Shown: one piece after another, positions 46,891-57,715 of the stretch
Position numbering within the stretch: position 1 is the first letter of the stretch
Layout: each line of letters opens with the position of its first letter
Assembly (NCBI GenBank): GCA_024509875.1
Contig: JAMPIV010000577.1
Location: 396,001-460,000 of the forward strand
DNA length: 64,000 nt
From: Oreohelix idahoensis
Lineage: Eukaryota > Mollusca > Gastropoda > Stylommatophora > Oreohelicidae
Reading direction: 5' to 3'
The notes under the pieces: generated by a model
The model's input: the letters and a program-made list of their open reading frames with translations, nothing else
Database searches by the model: none
What the model was told of the DNA's origin: nothing
Program-made: the position numbers and the translations under genes

Positions 46891-49053
46891 GCAAATTTTA
46901 ATGTTCGCCAACGAGATAATGAGGAGAAGAACACTGCCATTCAGAACAGTAGGAGAGGAAGGCACACACTTCACAAAAGTTCATGTCCAAAACTGGATAT
47001 TTAATGAAATATATTTGGACACGGGTTATGTGACAAAACTTCTGAATATGCTTTTTGCGTGATCTCTCACACCTTTAGCCCTCCGGTAGTATCTTTTTTT
47101 TCTTCATTTTTCTCACATCGCTTTTATTTGGCATAAATCATGACTTTTTATTCGTTATTTTCACTATGTTACTCTTTAAGCTGGACATAGCATGGGGAAA
47201 GTCTCTAACACGCCACTCCCCTATGACAGTATTTGCTACGAAAGTAATTCGTATCTTACTGTTTGTCACCCCTCTGACGTGTTAACATTCCGCCAGCTGA
47301 ACAGTGGTATTATCGTAACATTTCATAATCAGACCGGTCATTTGCTTATCTCTTTGAGTCCATATGACCACCTGTGGAAATGTGTCCGTCAAACATTTGA
47401 CCCCATTGAAAGCTGTTAATCATGTTGACACAAACTTGTATTATGCTGCGAGGAAAGAAGACAACACTGTATGACCAGAAATCGGTCTTGCGGAGGCACG
47501 CAGATAAAGGGGATAATTAGATAATCTGTCGGGCTAGACATCAGGGCGAAATACCTTACGCCAGGAAAACACAGGGTTACAATATTGTGATAGACAGAGG
47601 TGCGCCGGAATTCTTATGTAACGATTTGACATCAGCGTTGTAAGAGGCCACACTGTATATTAAATTTAATATTTTCAAATACGCGTGGGATGAGTAATGA
47701 TAAACTTCCCCACCCAAATAGAGCTAGACAGATTTGATTGATACGCCAGAATCTACAATGATTTGATTGGAACATGCAGCAGGATACCTAGCTGGATTTG
47801 AACTAGAAACTGTACAATATACTGTAGAAATCAGACACAGAAACGCACAGACTGCATAGCAGCGTCAACTAAACACCTCCTACAAGGCAGAGGAAAGAGG
47901 ATAGGACTTAACAATTCCACAACTAGAAGTACAAGATCGAGTATTGGACAACTTTGGAATTCACAAGTAAACCCGCTATTTTAATACAGGACTGGAAACA
48001 TGGGAATTTTATCACAAGGAGTCAGATATGAATTTTAACACAAGTTTTCCCAAGCAGGAATTTGCAGAACACTAGCCGTCAGAGGAATTAATTCATATTT
48101 ACCAGACCAAGTCATAAGAAGAATTATACAAACAGTTTTCCCAGGCCAGCAATTTGCAGAACACCAGCCGTCAGAGGAATTAACTCATATTTCCAGACCT
48201 CAGTGATTCGAACAGCATCTAACTACAGGTCTGTTGCGCCATTCAAATCTGTGCCAGGAGAAGTGTGTATTCCCAAAAATTTGGGGTAAGTGTAAACAAT
48301 TTATTTACTAATTTAAATTCTACAGGTTTCTTGCTAAGTGGTTATATATGAGGCTGGCAACCTCAACATTTAAAATAGTATATGCATGAACCACTACAGC
48401 AAAAGCTGGTGATTGTTTCTGACTAGTCGTGCGGGATACCCGACAGCAGAGCGACCCCAGACTCCGACTGGAGCAATGATGAGTGATGATTACATCACTT
48501 GTTCCTAAAATGTAACATATTATCTTGTGAGAATTATGTACCATTATTAACTGTAATTTAGGCTTATCATTATTCATGCACTCCAGACGCAATTTCCTAG
48601 TTGACACCCAGAAGGATATTGGTGAGTTTTCATCATATTCTCTGAGTTACATTGTGTGCTCGGGAATTTAATTTTTCTGAGAGGTTAACATTGTGGGTGG
48701 AGCGCATGAAAATGGGCCTGGTAGTTTGCGGATAACAAATGTACTCAGAAGGCATTTGTTTCTGTCTATTTTGTCACAGTTCGTGGTTACAAGACATCAG
48801 ACTTAAGTACTGAAGTGCCTACGCCATTAGTGTGAGAGAAGAGTATCACCACCAACCGCCTACAGTGGACGAATTGAGTGAAGAAGTGCCCTAATCACCA
48901 AGAAGTAACGAAAACCACGATTACAGGACTCATCTGAAGTTTTATGTAACAGGCTACAGAAAAAATACGGACATTATTAACGCCCTACCAAAACCTCAAT
49001 GAAGAAAAATTTTTAATGACTTTCACCCCATTTAATCCTTATTTTAACTTGTT

Positions 49054-50194
49054 GTAATATTTGGAATCTTTATTCATTTTCCTATGAATCCATGCTGGTC
49101 ATTAATTTGTACATTTGATTGTTATGAAATTCATTGCATTCTGTGCAGGCAAGGGAGAAAACCAAAAAATACAAAAAAATGCACGTGCGTTATCCTGCTG
49201 GAGAAGCTGCAAGTCTAGATAAATTGTGAACGCAGGAGCAACCAGTGCATCCAGAACCTCATCTCGATATGTCACAGCATTAACATTTCCACGGAAGACG
49301 TGAAGAGGCAAGCGATGGTGAAAACTGAATCCTCCCCAAATGTGAATACTGCCACCTCGAAATCGGTTGACACAGCAATCTGCAAAGCGCTCTTCACACC
49401 GTCGCTAAATCCGCATACGTCCATCTGCAAAGGATATGTTGAATCTGTTCTCGTCTGTGAATAGGACAGCATTCAACTGCAGTCTAGTCCATCCGATATG
49501 TTGCTCTGCCCATTGCAGGCGCTGCTAACGATGTCTGTGAGTCAAGTTTGGCCCAACATAAGGTCGTCTTGCAGTAAGGCCTGTATCTTTGAGTCGTCGT
49601 ATGACTGTCATTCGAGAGACTTGCCCATGTCTACCCACTATTGCTCTTGCTTTTTGACTTGCCGGGAAAGTCAATTCCTTAGGTGACTCAGCACAATATG
49701 ACGATCTTGCGCAGGGGTAGTAACTCGTGGTTGGCCACTCCGAAGTCTATCCCGGGCACTGCCAGTGGTTCCGTAACGTTCATTGAGACGTACAATAGTG
49801 CTGTGGTGGCAATTCATCCTTCTGGCAATGGCCCGCGAGCTCATTCCGGTCTCCAACATACCAATGGCTCGTTGGCGGTCGTTTTCAGATAGTCGTGGCA
49901 TTTCAAGCACATGTACTGGGTGTTTTGTCTCAACGGCCTTTTTATACCGAGTATACTGCCACAACGCGTACACATTTTCAGGGTCATGGCTGTTGAGAAT
50001 CGTGTTGCACGTGTAACTTTCATCGTTTTCATGTAGTCTGTACACACACCCATGGGTTGAATCTTGCACTTTCCATTCCAGCAGCCATTCGCTCTCTACC
50101 GCATGGTAAACACGGGGAAAATCCATTCCCACACTTTTTTTTGCCAGCTTCTCGGCATCAGTATATATAATAGTGGTGCGTTTTTAATGTGCTT
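49054..50194 (-). mobile_element. Tc1-like DNA transposon, decayed
   Basis: On the minus strand a transposase begins MPRLSENDRQRAIGMLETGM (near 49900), followed by SSRAIARRMNCHHSTIVRLNERYG, a paired-type helix-turn-helix. After a frameshift near 49675 it continues to FTDENRFNISF (first catalytic Asp), a WGGF block and LLQQDNARAF (second Asp). The third catalytic acid and C-terminus are gone; at least two stops occur. It lies exactly where the two LTR-B copies stop matching. I could not identify its terminal repeats. Confidence 0.83.
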
Positions 50195-50196
50195 CA

Positions 50197-50334
<138 letters not shown>

Positions 50335-50661
50335 ATTACTTGTAAGAGGGCATTCGTTGGATTACTCCAACTGGGGGCTTGACGGGCCAGAACCGTTGCA
50401 TAAACCCTTCACAAAATACGACGGGGCAGATAATAAGTTAACAAATTTGCTCAGCCCTTAAGCAGCGTTTTGGTCTCGACTTTGGGAATATCTTGTGAAG
50501 GCTCCTATAAGGTAGAAACGCCATTCATCTTCTATCTACATCTTTGCCAAGAGTAATCTTGCGCGAAGATAGATACCTTGGACGACCTACTTTTAGATAC
50601 GCTTGCGTTGTGACAATTAGTGGACTACTACCATAAAGCAAGGGGAGGCAATCTCGTGACA

Positions 50662-50790
50662 GTTAGGGCACTGTACGAAGGATGTTTGCCGACCGAGCAA
50701 AGTGGAATCAATTTGTTGCTGCCCTACAAGACGCCACAAGGCGTTATAGCCACTGACTGCTTTGACGGTTAGCGGTTATGGATCAAAGAA
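50662..50790 (+). pseudogene. LINE RT, C-terminal end
   Basis: Reads GTVRRMFADRAKWNQFVAAL followed by QDATRRYSH and a stop near 50751, the terminal block of this LINE family. It is in frame with MNQSW at 41408 once LTR-B and one duplication copy are removed. Untranslated sequence then runs into simple repeats. Confidence 0.83.
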
Positions 50791-50810
50791 GAATTCTTAA
50801 CTACAATAAT

Positions 50811-50884
50811 TTGGCAGGCAGGCAGGCATGCAGACAGACAGACAGACAGACAGACGACAGACAGACAGACAGACAGATAGATAA

Positions 50885-50953
<69 letters not shown>

Positions 50954-50954
50954 G

Positions 50955-51028
<74 letters not shown>

Positions 51029-51185
51029 GCAGGCAGGCATGTAAGTAAGCAGGCAGACAAATAGTGAATAGGTGGGTAGGTAAGTAGTTCGTTAGTTAGG
51101 TAGGTAAGCAGGTAAATAGGTAGGTAGGTAGGTAAGTAGGTGCGTAAATAGGAAGGAAGGAAGGTAGGTAGGTAGGTAGGCAGAT
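50811..51185. repeat. (CAGA)n/(GATA)n/(GTAG)n microsatellites
   Basis: Tetranucleotide arrays: GGCA and CAGA to about 50878, GATA to about 51027, then GGTA-type repeats. The Tyr-Leu-Ser frames on the minus strand are artefacts. Confidence 0.96.
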
Positions 51186-51760
51186 AGTTAAAGTTGGCCT
51201 CTTTAAGAATAAAGCATTGCATTTACGGCTTAGACTATGTTAGTTTATCTTTCGGTTATTTATTTATTTTTGTCTATTTATTTCCAGTATTAACAATTGA
51301 CTGGAACACATATATACAATCATTTTAATTGCACGAATTTGTGCCAAAGATTGAAAGCTGCAGAATACCTGCTTGCTCTAAATAGCCTGGTTAGATACCA
51401 TCCTCTTCGCCATTTCGCTTTACGTTACTTATGGAGCATGCAGCCATCACTGTAGCTGCCCCCTCCCCCTACCCTTTTGCAAGTTGCTTGCATTCATGTA
51501 CTCTTGCAGTGGTGGTGTATGTAGCAATTTGTGTTACATGATGCGATTTCCTGCCTCATGCACAACCAGATATTAAGTCGCCTCTTAACAACATGTCTCA
51601 GGTAAACGTTGCCATATTCTAAGACAACTAAGATGGATAACTATATACAAAGTTGAACTTCATTCTCAACATTTATCTCCCTGAAAATGGCAAAGAACTA
51701 TTAAATAGTAGAAGCAGAGCATCGACAATCATCACTATTTTGCTTTGTGCTCATTACGGA
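51186..51760. other. No recognisable feature
   Basis: About 570 bases of mixed sequence without coding motifs or repeats that I recognise. Confidence 0.5.
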
Positions 51761-51762
51761 GC

Positions 51763-52640
51763 ACGAAGCCAACATTACAGATGGTCCAGCATGAAGCCAA
51801 CATTACATATGGTCCAGCACGAAGCCAAAATTACATCTGGTCCAGCACGAAGCTAACATTACAGATGGTCCAGCACGAAGCTAACATTACAGCTGGTCTA
51901 GCATGAAGCCAACATTACATCTGGTCCAGCATGAAGCCAATATTACATATGGTCCAGCACGAAGCCAAAATTACATCTGGTCCAGCACGAAGCCAACATT
52001 ACAGCTGGTCCAGCAAGAAGCCAACATTACAGCTGGTCCAACACGAAGCCAACATTACAGCTGGTCCAGCACGAAGCCAACATTACAACTGGTCCAGCAT
52101 GAAGCCAACATTACATCTGGTCCAGCATGAAGCCAACATTACAGCTGGTCCAGCACGAAGCCAAAATTACAGCTGGTCCAGCACGAAGCCAAAATTACAT
52201 CTGGTCCAGCACGAAGCCAACATTACATCTGGTGAAACACGAAGCCAACATTACATCTGGTCCAGCACGAAGCCAACATTACATCTGTTCCAGCACGAAG
52301 CCAACATTACAGCTGGTCCTGCATGAAGCCAAAATTACAGCTGGTCCAGCACGAAGCCAACATTACAGCTGGTCCAGCATGAAGCCAACATTATATCTGT
52401 TCCAGCACGAAACCAACATTACAGCTGGTCCTGCATGAAGCCAACATGACTGCTGGTCCAGCACGAAGCCAAAATTACAGCTGGTCCAGCACGAAGCCAA
52501 AATTGCATCTTGTCCAGCACGAAGCCAACATTACAGCTGGTCCAGCACGAAGCCAAAATTACAGCTGGTCCAGCACGAAACCAACATTACAGCTGGTCCA
52601 GCATGAAACCAACATTACAGCTGTTCCAGCACGAAGCCTG
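51763..52640. repeat. 28-bp minisatellite (about 31 copies)
   Basis: Tandem copies of a 28-bp unit close to AAGCCAACATTACAGCTG + GTCCAGCACG, with variants (CATCTGG, CAGCTGG, CATATGG; GCACG or GCATG). Because 28 is not a multiple of 3 and the unit has no stop, all plus-strand frames stay open and repeat every 28 residues. I do not think it is coding: no start context or conserved frame is seen, and stops appear early in the array. Confidence 0.95.
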
Positions 52641-52776
52641 CATCAAGCAGACACATGCTCATGCAGCGATAGTTTCTGTGGCGATTTGTTTTACTTGATA
52701 AGGTTGCCAGCCCCATGTTCAACCTCATGTTAGTCGCCTTGTACGACATGCTTGAAGGTGTAGTAGTCATTCTTTA

Positions 52777-52979
52777 TTTGTCTATTCAGAGACCCCCGGG
52801 AACTACCCGGGGCATCATAATGCAGCCATACAGTTTTTTTCGGAAAAAGAGGATATTTTATATATATATATATATATAAGCCAAATGAAAATATCCTCTT
52901 TTTCCGAAAAAAAAAAAAACTGTATGGCTGCTGCTTTATGATGCCCCGTGTAGTTCCCGTAGGTCTCTGAATAGACAAA
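52777..52979. repeat. 203-bp palindromic unit (hairpin, MITE-like)
   Basis: Two arms of about 83 bp, starting TTTGTCTATTCAGAGAC and ending with its exact complement, surround an (AT)n loop near 52860-52880. The arms differ at a few sites and in the length of an A-run. The shape is that of a foldback MITE. A host target duplication is not clear. Confidence 0.85.
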
Positions 52980-53660
52980 AAAAAATGAATTTCATTAAAC
53001 CAGCTGGGGGCTCGAACAAGCCACACCATAGCTTAAAAACTTCACAAAAGGTGCCGAATCAGATAAACGTTAATAGTGTTCTGCCCTTTTGTCGTAAATT
53101 TTATTTGAGATAGGTCTTAGAAATAGTGGTCCCGTTAGAGTGAAGAATGATGGTGAAGGCTCTATGATAGAAAGGGGTAAGAAATAGATAGTTGATTCAC
53201 AAGGGTGCTGAAAAGAGTAAGGACAGTCTCTGAGATCGGGTAATTTCTCCGATCTGCCTATTTTACGACAATTTTTGTTTATCTGTAGACTCCTAAACCT
53301 CTCGTGTCTAAAATATTTTTGCCAGTTACTCAACACTCATGTACACACACCAATTTGGTGCTTCAAACACACATACGTGAATACAAACTACGGTTCTTGT
53401 GCGTTAATTCACCGCTAAAATCAAATTGTGGAAATTTATTACCCAAACTGATAACCGTACTTTTTCTTGACTGAAAAAGGTTGATTTCACATTGTGATTT
53501 GGGAGGGCCAGTTAAAAAAAAAAAAACGTTCCTCGTGCATTCATAGTTGACACGCTTACGACAGACCCGCCCTCAAACCCCCCCACCCCCCCCCCACCCC
53601 CGTACTTTAAGTTAAACCAATAAAACGGTATTGAATCAGTTCTACAAGTTAATGGTACAC
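52980..53660. other. No gene seen
   Basis: About 680 bases with A-runs (52977-52984, 53515-53526) and a C-run (53579-53599). No coding motif. Minus-strand frames (53070-53336, 53512-53811) are without recognisable features. Confidence 0.5.
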
Positions 53661-53676
53661 AGGAAACAAGGGAAGT

Positions 53677-54008
53677 CGCTGCCGTTGACTTCTCTAACTC
53701 AAGATCAGAGTCAGGTACCCATTTACAGCTGGTTAGACTGATGCGTGACACTACCAACCTGTAAATGGGTACCTGACTCTGATCTTTAGTTAGAGAAGGC
53801 AACGGCAGCAAGGAAGGGAACAGGTGTCACGCATTTATAGCTAGGGAGGCCCACCTTTCGAGCTTGGTAGTGTCACGCATCAGTCTAACCAGCTGTAAAT
53901 GGGTACCTGACTCTGATCTTGAGTTAGAGAAGGCAACGGCAGCGAGGAAGGGAACAGGTGTCACGCATTTATAGCTAGGTAGGCCCCACCTCTCGAGCTT
54001 GGTAGTGT
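53677..54008. repeat. Inverted plus direct duplication around GGGTACCTGACTC
   Basis: Arms 53677-53757 and 53864-53944 are inverted copies (about 80 of 81 bases match). In addition 53759-53872 and 53892-54008 are direct copies at an offset of 133 bases. The result is a nested palindrome with a partly self-complementary loop. Confidence 0.85.
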
Positions 54009-54033
54009 GATCTTTGGTGATCTGTTCCCCTCA

Positions 54034-54220
54034 CGGTCCTTTTCAGTGCCCACAAAACTGCACCTACCACGGTCCTATTCAGGGTCCACAAAACCCACAA
54101 AACTGCACCTACCACGGTCCTTTTCAGGGCCCACAAAACTGCACCACGGTCCTTTTCAGGGCCCACAAAACTGCACTACGGTCCTGTTTAGGGCCAACAA
54201 AACCAACAAAACTGTACCCT
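54034..54220. repeat. Short tandem repeat, ~32-47 bp unit
   Basis: Five copies of CACGGTCCTTTTCAGGGCCC + ACAAAACTGCAC with small length differences. No function is suggested. Confidence 0.85.
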
Positions 54221-54594
54221 GGCAAGAAAGCCTTTATTTGTTTTCACCGCTGGGTGTGGAGGGCTGGGTGGAGAGAGCTGGGTGGGGAGTTGGTCCCCTC
54301 CCTCGCTATGCACTGATCCTTTTCAAATATTTACCTAATCAGAGCCGGATTAACGTAGTAGCAAAAGTAGCATATGCTACGAGCCCCTTTCTTTTAGGGC
54401 CCCGCGCCAATAAATATGTACATCATTTTTTGGAGCGTTAAACCAATGATCTTGTGATGTATGCCATCTTTAGCGCCTTTTCATTTCATGTCACAAAATT
54501 GTGAGAGAAAGAGCATAACAGGGTGACTTAGTGTGACTCTTTATTACTTTTATCTTAACTGTTTACGGACAGAAGAAGTCATTTTCTTTGGATT

Positions 54595-55390
54595 TGTGAA
54601 AGTCTGTACACCTTCTTTTCTGCTTCTACCTACCGGTTGGGTCTCCTTTCTACTGCATTATGTGCTGGCGGTAGTCATAATAAGTCCCATTTGCCCTTTG
54701 TGAAAAGACTGTCAGATTCTTCTTCTTCCTCGTTCGCCCTGAAAAGGACGATGGTTGCGTTGTGTCTGTTTGCGCCTAAGCTGTGATATCTGCACCTTTC
54801 GGTCGACACATCCGACTTCTGCACGGCATTTTTTAGGGACCGGGTTTGCCTTCCCATTTCGATCCGTACTCGCTCAGCCAGACTGCACTGCTGCAGACAG
54901 TTTCCAGGACCACCACGTGGAGGTGGAGTACAGTCTTGGTCAGCTCTGGTTCGCTGATCCTGATGCAAGCAGTCAAGCTATGGGTCGCTGACTGCATTCA
55001 CTATTGCTGCATCATGGGGTCCCAGACTGTCAGATACCAGGTGGTCCGCTTGGGCAGATGCGACAAAAGCACTTTTACACAGCTTTTCTGCAATAAAACA
55101 AGTCTTGGATGATATGTCAGATAACAATGATCAGAAAGCAGAGTGTCGTCAACAGGCTCGTTGTCAACCATGATGAAGCTAGAAACTGGAATAATGATCA
55201 TACTGTGGGATCAAGTATTACACCGGTTTCAAATGACCAGTGCTTCTCTGCAATCTTCTGACCAAGATTTGAATACAGCTTGTGCACTCTATGAATCCCT
55301 GCGGGGGTATATTCAAGCTATGCGGTCTACGAGACATGAGAAGGCGCTGAAGATGGATAGGATACACACTGAGCAAACTTGCTTATAGCT
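54595..55390 (+). pseudogene. ZMYM1-like hAT transposase fragment
   Basis: Two coding pieces: 54595-54717 (FFSASTYR, then decayed sequence ending KRLSD) and 55024-55390 (LSDTRWSAWADAT, VLDDMSDNNDQKAECRQQA, then after a shift KLETGIMIILWDQVLHRFQM, SSDQDLNTACALYESLRGY). The DTRWS block is the usual Trp-containing hAT motif. The frame is lost near 55160 for about 15 codons. It covers perhaps a quarter of a full transposase. Confidence 0.78.
54718..55023 (-). mobile_element. Retroposon copy 2 (SINE-like, GAA tail)
   Basis: Reverse-orientation relative of 18375-18679, 306 bp, flanked by a perfect 12-bp duplication AGACTGTCAGAT (54706-54717 and 55024-55035). The tail reads (TTC)n at its left edge, that is (GAA)n on its own strand. 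It splits the hAT coding block KRLSDTRW. Confidence 0.82.
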
Positions 55391-55675
55391 TTACCAGGCA
55401 GTCCTTCAGGACGCGCCTCGCCAAGACGAGGCAAACATTTTACATTAAAAATAATAAATAAACAATGACCCATGCTACCCTGCCTGTGAAAATGCATAAT
55501 AGACTAACCCGCAGCCAAATGTACTAACCCCGCAGGCGAAAAAAAAAATTTATTGTAAGAAAAAAATGTAAGAAATAGTACGGTGCTCGAATTGGGCAAT
55601 AAATTGCCAAAATATTAATTTGACGGTGAATTAACGCACAAGTACCCAAACTACATATAACATATATGGGGTAAT
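55391..55675. other. No gene seen
   Basis: A/T-rich intergenic sequence with an A-run near 55540-55550 and another near 55560. Confidence 0.5.
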
Positions 55676-57715
55676 GGGTTGGCCAATACAGTAATATCAG
55701 TTTTATGGTGTTTATTATCATTAAACCAAAATTACAACATTTAGCATGGTACAGTCAAAAATCATAGTTAAAGAACAAAAACAAATAACAAGGTGGGGGG
55801 GGGGTTTTGAGGAGTAGTATCCCAATATGCCCTTCCCGCTTGTATAGACAAAGAAAACCCAGTCCAAAGACAAGTGGTTACCAGAAAGAGATAATTTAAG
55901 CCAAAAATAGATTAATTATTCTGATAGGGGTTTTTACAATAATTGGTATGGGGTGTAGGAACAGAGTCCTAGTGTTCTCCAAGTTATCCCTTGACTAAGC
56001 AGATTAAGGGAGGGGAAATAAGCAAAGGTAAGCAATCCCGCTTAAAGAGAACAATACAATGAATACAGTATAAGGATATTTACCAAGCAAAGAGAATTAT
56101 AAGTTTAGCTAATATCTCTCATTCATTCATGCACGCTAGCGATGGCCATCACACATTTTCTCACACTTACCGCTCCGTGAAACTAGTACTCCATAGAATA
56201 ACACAAACAGCAATTAAATTACTCAATAAACTGTCTGAGTCTTTTCCTTCGTTTTCCAGCCCCAGACTAGCGGGTTTGGCTTTTAGCAAATTTTCCCGTA
56301 ATCGCTGGAAGGGGAAGCATTAGTGTTCCTTTTTGATTATCAACTAAAAGTCTCTATGGGATGGCACTGGCTCAGGTAAAATTATGAGATGGTAGTGGTC
56401 TCTTGGATTTTCACCGCTGGTTGTGTAAAACTTCTATAGCGTGATGACAAGACTGAACAGCGAGGTAGGTTTTTTCTCTTTTCGAGGGTTTTAATCCAGT
56501 GAAAAATACGTGACTGTCAGTGTACATAAATGATAAAACTGTTTTCCACAGCAGAACAGTAAAATTTAAATATATCGCTCTGGCAATTGTTCTTCTCTAG
56601 TTAATCTTTAGAGACTATGTTGATTTAGTATTTAAATGTTCTTGGGTGGCTTTATCTCATGTAACTTTAGAGAGCGAGACCGCGCCGGGTCGCCACAAGA
56701 TTATATTTAAATGTTCAAAAATTCTGGATGTTGAAGAACCGAGTCTGGAGGACTCTATAATTTTGCTGGGACGCAAAGGTGTATGATCATTCTATGTGAA
56801 AAATTAGAAAAACATGAAATCATATTCTGATGCGCGATAATTTTACAGTTAAGACCATTTTATACACTCCCGTATTCAATTATATATATTTAAGAAAAAC
56901 TCTCCGCGAGTCTAATGGTTAAAAAACACACAAATATATATATACAGAACTAAACTGTATTAATTGGTTTTAAATCCCTTTAAGGCTTCAAAATTAATTT
57001 TAAGCATCTATTATATTGGGAAATAACGTATAGATATCATTTAATTTACAACTGGAAACTTTTGAGATGGGTTTATTTAATAGGTTTAAATTAACACAAA
57101 ATCCAGTGAAATAAAAATGAAAGAACTAGACCACTGATCACTTGAAACTAATATAGTTTACCGTTGCACAGAATGAATTCACTCCAATATAGCCGAAAAT
57201 CCAGAGGAAATCTAGCAGGATTCTACTATAAGCTAGTGCTTCTTTAAATCTCTGGCAAACGAATGATAAACTGCATTCTTCAGTGGTCTCAATATATATT
57301 AAATGAAATGAGAGGTAATATCTAGATGTTAAGTTTAACGCCTTATTTGAAATCAGGGAACTTTCTGATTCTTCGCCGCCAGTCCCCGCTCGTATTACCC
57401 AACTCTCTGACCGCTCGTCTTTCCTGTTTGTCTCGTTCTGCGAGCGGTTTCAGCGCTCTTCTCTGTTTCACACTGAGGTGCTAAACGACAGCGGAAACTG
57501 CTTCGTCCGTTTTGGGGACCACTACTGCCTTTGATCGTATCCCGCTTCCCTCGTTGGACTCTGGCAACGCCCTACTAGGCATGGGGGACAGGCAAGGTAG
57601 GGAAATAACTGCTTATAAGCGCTCTAGAGATTTGCGGTAGGCGTGGTTTAACCTCCCCTTTAAGACAAAGCGACGTCCAGGATGCACGCATGAAACTATC
57701 TATATATTAATTAGC
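55676..57715. other. Unassigned; possibly a diverged LTR
   Basis: About 2 kb without coding motifs. It shares short blocks, in the same order, with the LTR of LTR-A: CTCTCATTCATTCA then ATGGCC (56117-56143 here, 28652-28674 there) and CTTCGCCGCCAG (57372-57384) against TTTCGCCGCCAG (29032-29043). The matches are short, and the second pair is not at equivalent spacing, so this is only a suggestion. Confidence 0.3.

Larger units (their letters stand above)
54340..55390 (+). mobile_element. hAT (ZMYM1-like) remnant carrying a retroposon
   Basis: Begins CAGAGCCGGATTAACG at 54340, a hAT-type terminus followed by a GCTACGAGCCCC stretch often seen at such ends. Coding remnants start near 54595 with FFSASTYR and continue at 55024 with LSDTRWSAWADATKALL, DQKAECRQQA, then LQSSDQDLNTACALYESL, blocks of ZMYM1/DUF4371-type hAT transposases. 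KRLSD is interrupted by a 306-bp retroposon. Most of the catalytic domain is missing and I found no right terminus. Confidence 0.75.

Noticed and set aside
51763..52640. CRISPR array
   Set aside because: Units are directly tandem with no unique spacers, and the genome is eukaryotic.
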